Positions 50,827-51,739 of a DNA stretch of 51,739 nt are shown piece after piece (the stretch's first letter is position 1; the number at the start of each line of letters is the position of its first letter). Source of the stretch: an uncultured Lachnospiraceae bacterium (GTDB taxonomy: Bacteria > Bacillota > Clostridia > Lachnospirales > Lachnospiraceae); NCBI GenBank assembly GCA_910587045.1, contig CAJULG010000015.1:1-51739 (forward strand). The letters are read 5' to 3'. The translations under genes were made by a program, and so were the position numbers. The notes below the pieces were generated by a model. That model saw only the letters and a list, made by a program, of their open reading frames with translations. It was not told the DNA's origin and ran no database searches.

Positions 50827-50874
50827 GTAACTAGTTACGCATTTAATTATAGCAACAAGTTACTGATGTGTCAA
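50827..50874 (-). promoter_or_regulatory. marR promoter with two palindromic operators
   Basis: TTGACA, 17 bases and TATAAT on the minus strand. A perfect GTAACTAGTTAC palindrome lies just downstream of the -10 (50827-50838), and the related GTAACTTGTTGC (50852-50863) fills most of the spacer. Both are placed to block RNA polymerase. Confidence 0.8.
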
Positions 50875-50927
50875 CGCAAAACAGATACTATTGAACGATC
50901 ATTGCCTGAAACAGAAGTCAGAATACT

Positions 50928-51494
50928 TTATAATTGTATCTGGAGTCGTTCCATCGTGCGAAGAAAATAGAATTGTACTGGAATCTGCGAATGCATCCCT
51001 AACTGCTTTCCAATCTCCAACATACGGTCATTTAATCTATGATACATGACCGGCTGATCCCAGGGAATGCCCATGATATACTCCTGCTCACGTCCTGTCA
51101 GGCAGGAATGGAGCATCCGAAGAGTTTCCTCCTTCCCGCTGTCTCTCTGGCGCAGTTTTCCAAAGGGACAGGACATATAAGAATTCTCCTCTCCGTTGCT
51201 TTGAATCCGTTCCCGCAGGCAAGCGCTGAATTCCTTAAGAGATGGCTTATGCAGAATAATCCGGTTCATATCTGCTTCCTGCACCGGCAGGTCTGAAAGC
51301 AGCAGCCCGGATTCCTTCATATACTGATATACCGTTTTCTCCACCCGTGTCCTCGAAGTGGGATAATCCAGCATATCCATGATCTGCTCTATGGAATATC
51401 CCTTGGAAACCAGGTGCCGGATTGCGCCGGCACTTGCCATCTCATGAACAAAATCGGACAATGTGGCCTCAAAATAATCTGGCCCGTCAGTCAA
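50928..51494 (-). CDS. Protein of unknown function (188 residues)
   Basis: I do not recognise this family. The protein is soluble, with an N-terminal helical segment containing LVSKGYSIEQIMDMLDYPTS that resembles a small helix-turn-helix, a central region around SYMSCPFGKLRQRDS with one Cys, and a C terminus rich in Met/Leu/Arg (PVMYHRLNDRMLEIGKQ). The start is TTG at 51494, supported by GGAGAGGTGA upstream; it overlaps the end of the small gene before it by eight bases. The two genes are surely co-translated. The pair is followed by the marR operon in the same direction. Confidence 0.65.
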   Translation of the reverse strand: MTDGPDYFEATLSDFVHEMASAGAIRHLVSKGYSIEQIMDMLDYPTSRTRVEKTVYQYMKESGLLLSDLPVQEADMNRIILHKPSLKEFSACLRERIQSNGEENSYMSCPFGKLRQRDSGKEETLRMLHSCLTGREQEYIMGIPWDQPVMYHRLNDRMLEIGKQLGMHSQIPVQFYFLRTMERLQIQL

Positions 51495-51672
51495 AGTTCT
51501 TCACCTCTCCGGTTGCCCACGGACTGCCCACATCACAACGTCCATGGTGATACTGTTCCTTGATCGTTTCTTCCGGAGCCTCCTCCACATCAATATGAAT
51601 ACGGCTGACACCGGAGGATGTCTTTTCATCCAGCAGTTCTATGATATTTTGAATATCTCTGTCTTCCCTCAT
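51487..51672 (-). CDS. Small protein of unknown function (61 residues)
   Basis: This is a small acidic protein. The start at 51672 (MREDRDI) lies seven bases after GTGAGG; ATG 51678 is too close to the site. It has a helical first half (IQNIIELLDEKTSSG), an acidic strand (IHIDVEEAPEE) and a distinctive C-terminal end, HHGRCDVGSPWATGEVKNFD, with one Cys and paired His. I cannot assign a family. The conserved-looking tail could bind a metal or be a contact or modification site. The stop overlaps the 188-residue gene. Confidence 0.6.
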   Translation of the reverse strand: MREDRDIQNIIELLDEKTSSGVSRIHIDVEEAPEETIKEQYHHGRCDVGSPWATGEVKNFD

Positions 51673-51704
51673 CTGCATTCCTCACTCGTATAATATCTTT
51701 TAGA

Positions 51705-51716
51705 TACATAAATGTA
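51705..51716 (-). promoter_or_regulatory. Palindromic site upstream of the unknown gene pair
   Basis: TACAT-AA-ATGTA, within GATACATAAATGTACC, lies 33 bases before the small gene. It is operator-like. A clear promoter is not visible before the window ends. Confidence 0.35.
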
Positions 51717-51739
51717 CCTTGAAAACTTAGTAAATATTT

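Noticed and set aside
1..51739. CRISPR arrays, insertion sequences, prophage, tRNA or rRNA genes
   Set aside because: No regularly spaced repeats, transposase or integrase frames, or tRNA/rRNA-like sequences were seen by eye on either strand.

Overview
The window looks like part of a chromosome from a Gram-positive, low-to-mid-GC Clostridia, most likely a Lachnospiraceae-type gut anaerobe. This rests on strong GGAGG Shine-Dalgarno sites and TTGACA/TATAAT promoters with 17-base spacing. Intrinsic terminators and cis-acting leaders (Mn2+, cobalamin and FMN riboswitches, plus a probable PTS antiterminator) are frequent. A spore-coat/manganese-catalase remnant, a vanG-type ligase/racemase pair, SPxTG-type surface anchoring and ECF transport point the same way. 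I cannot name the species. No rRNA, tRNA, CRISPR array, phage or complete insertion sequence was seen.

Layout. 0-3 kb: a CotJC remnant, a soluble zinc-binding chemoreceptor and cysK. 3-10 kb: a metal-efflux neighbourhood with a CaCA exchanger behind a yybP-ykoY (Mn2+) riboswitch, an ArsR-HMA-P1B ATPase-MntP operon, and a CDF transporter followed by a HAD phosphatase. 10-16.6 kb: a cobalamin-riboswitch operon encoding a wall-anchored transcobalamin/intrinsic-factor-like protein, a membrane-tethered DUF4430 protein, EcfT and a fused EcfA-EcfA-S protein. This is the most interesting system in the window and is a predicted surface B12 capture and import machine. 16.6-20.6 kb: a large hybrid histidine kinase divergent from a membrane protein of unknown function. 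20.6-24 kb: metY, a GH32 enzyme and an HPr-like protein.

24-30 kb: vanT (serine racemase fusion) and vanG (D-Ala-D-Ser ligase), without vanXY, next to a TetM-like GTPase fused to a YacP/Rae1-like NYN nuclease. 30-33 kb: an AraC regulator and a GH5 glycosidase whose upstream regions carry related 20/21-bp-spaced direct repeats, then a Cof-type HAD. 33-37 kb: an ABC exporter and a two-component system with near-identical promoters. The response regulator carries a one-base frameshift. 37-39 kb: ptsI with a RAT-like antiterminator overlapping a leader terminator. 39-44 kb: an FMN-riboswitch riboflavin operon (alpha/beta hydrolase-ribD-ribE-ribBA-GNAT-ribH). 44-50 kb: a TetR regulator, ilvB-ilvN and convergent valS. 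49.8-50.9 kb: a flavodoxin-marR pair with palindromic operators. The right end holds two overlapping genes of unknown function.

The genes combine into metal homeostasis, B12 and riboflavin supply, sulfur and branched-chain amino-acid synthesis, PTS/glycoside use, and cell-wall or translation stress defence. All functional statements are from reading the sequence; no database search was run.
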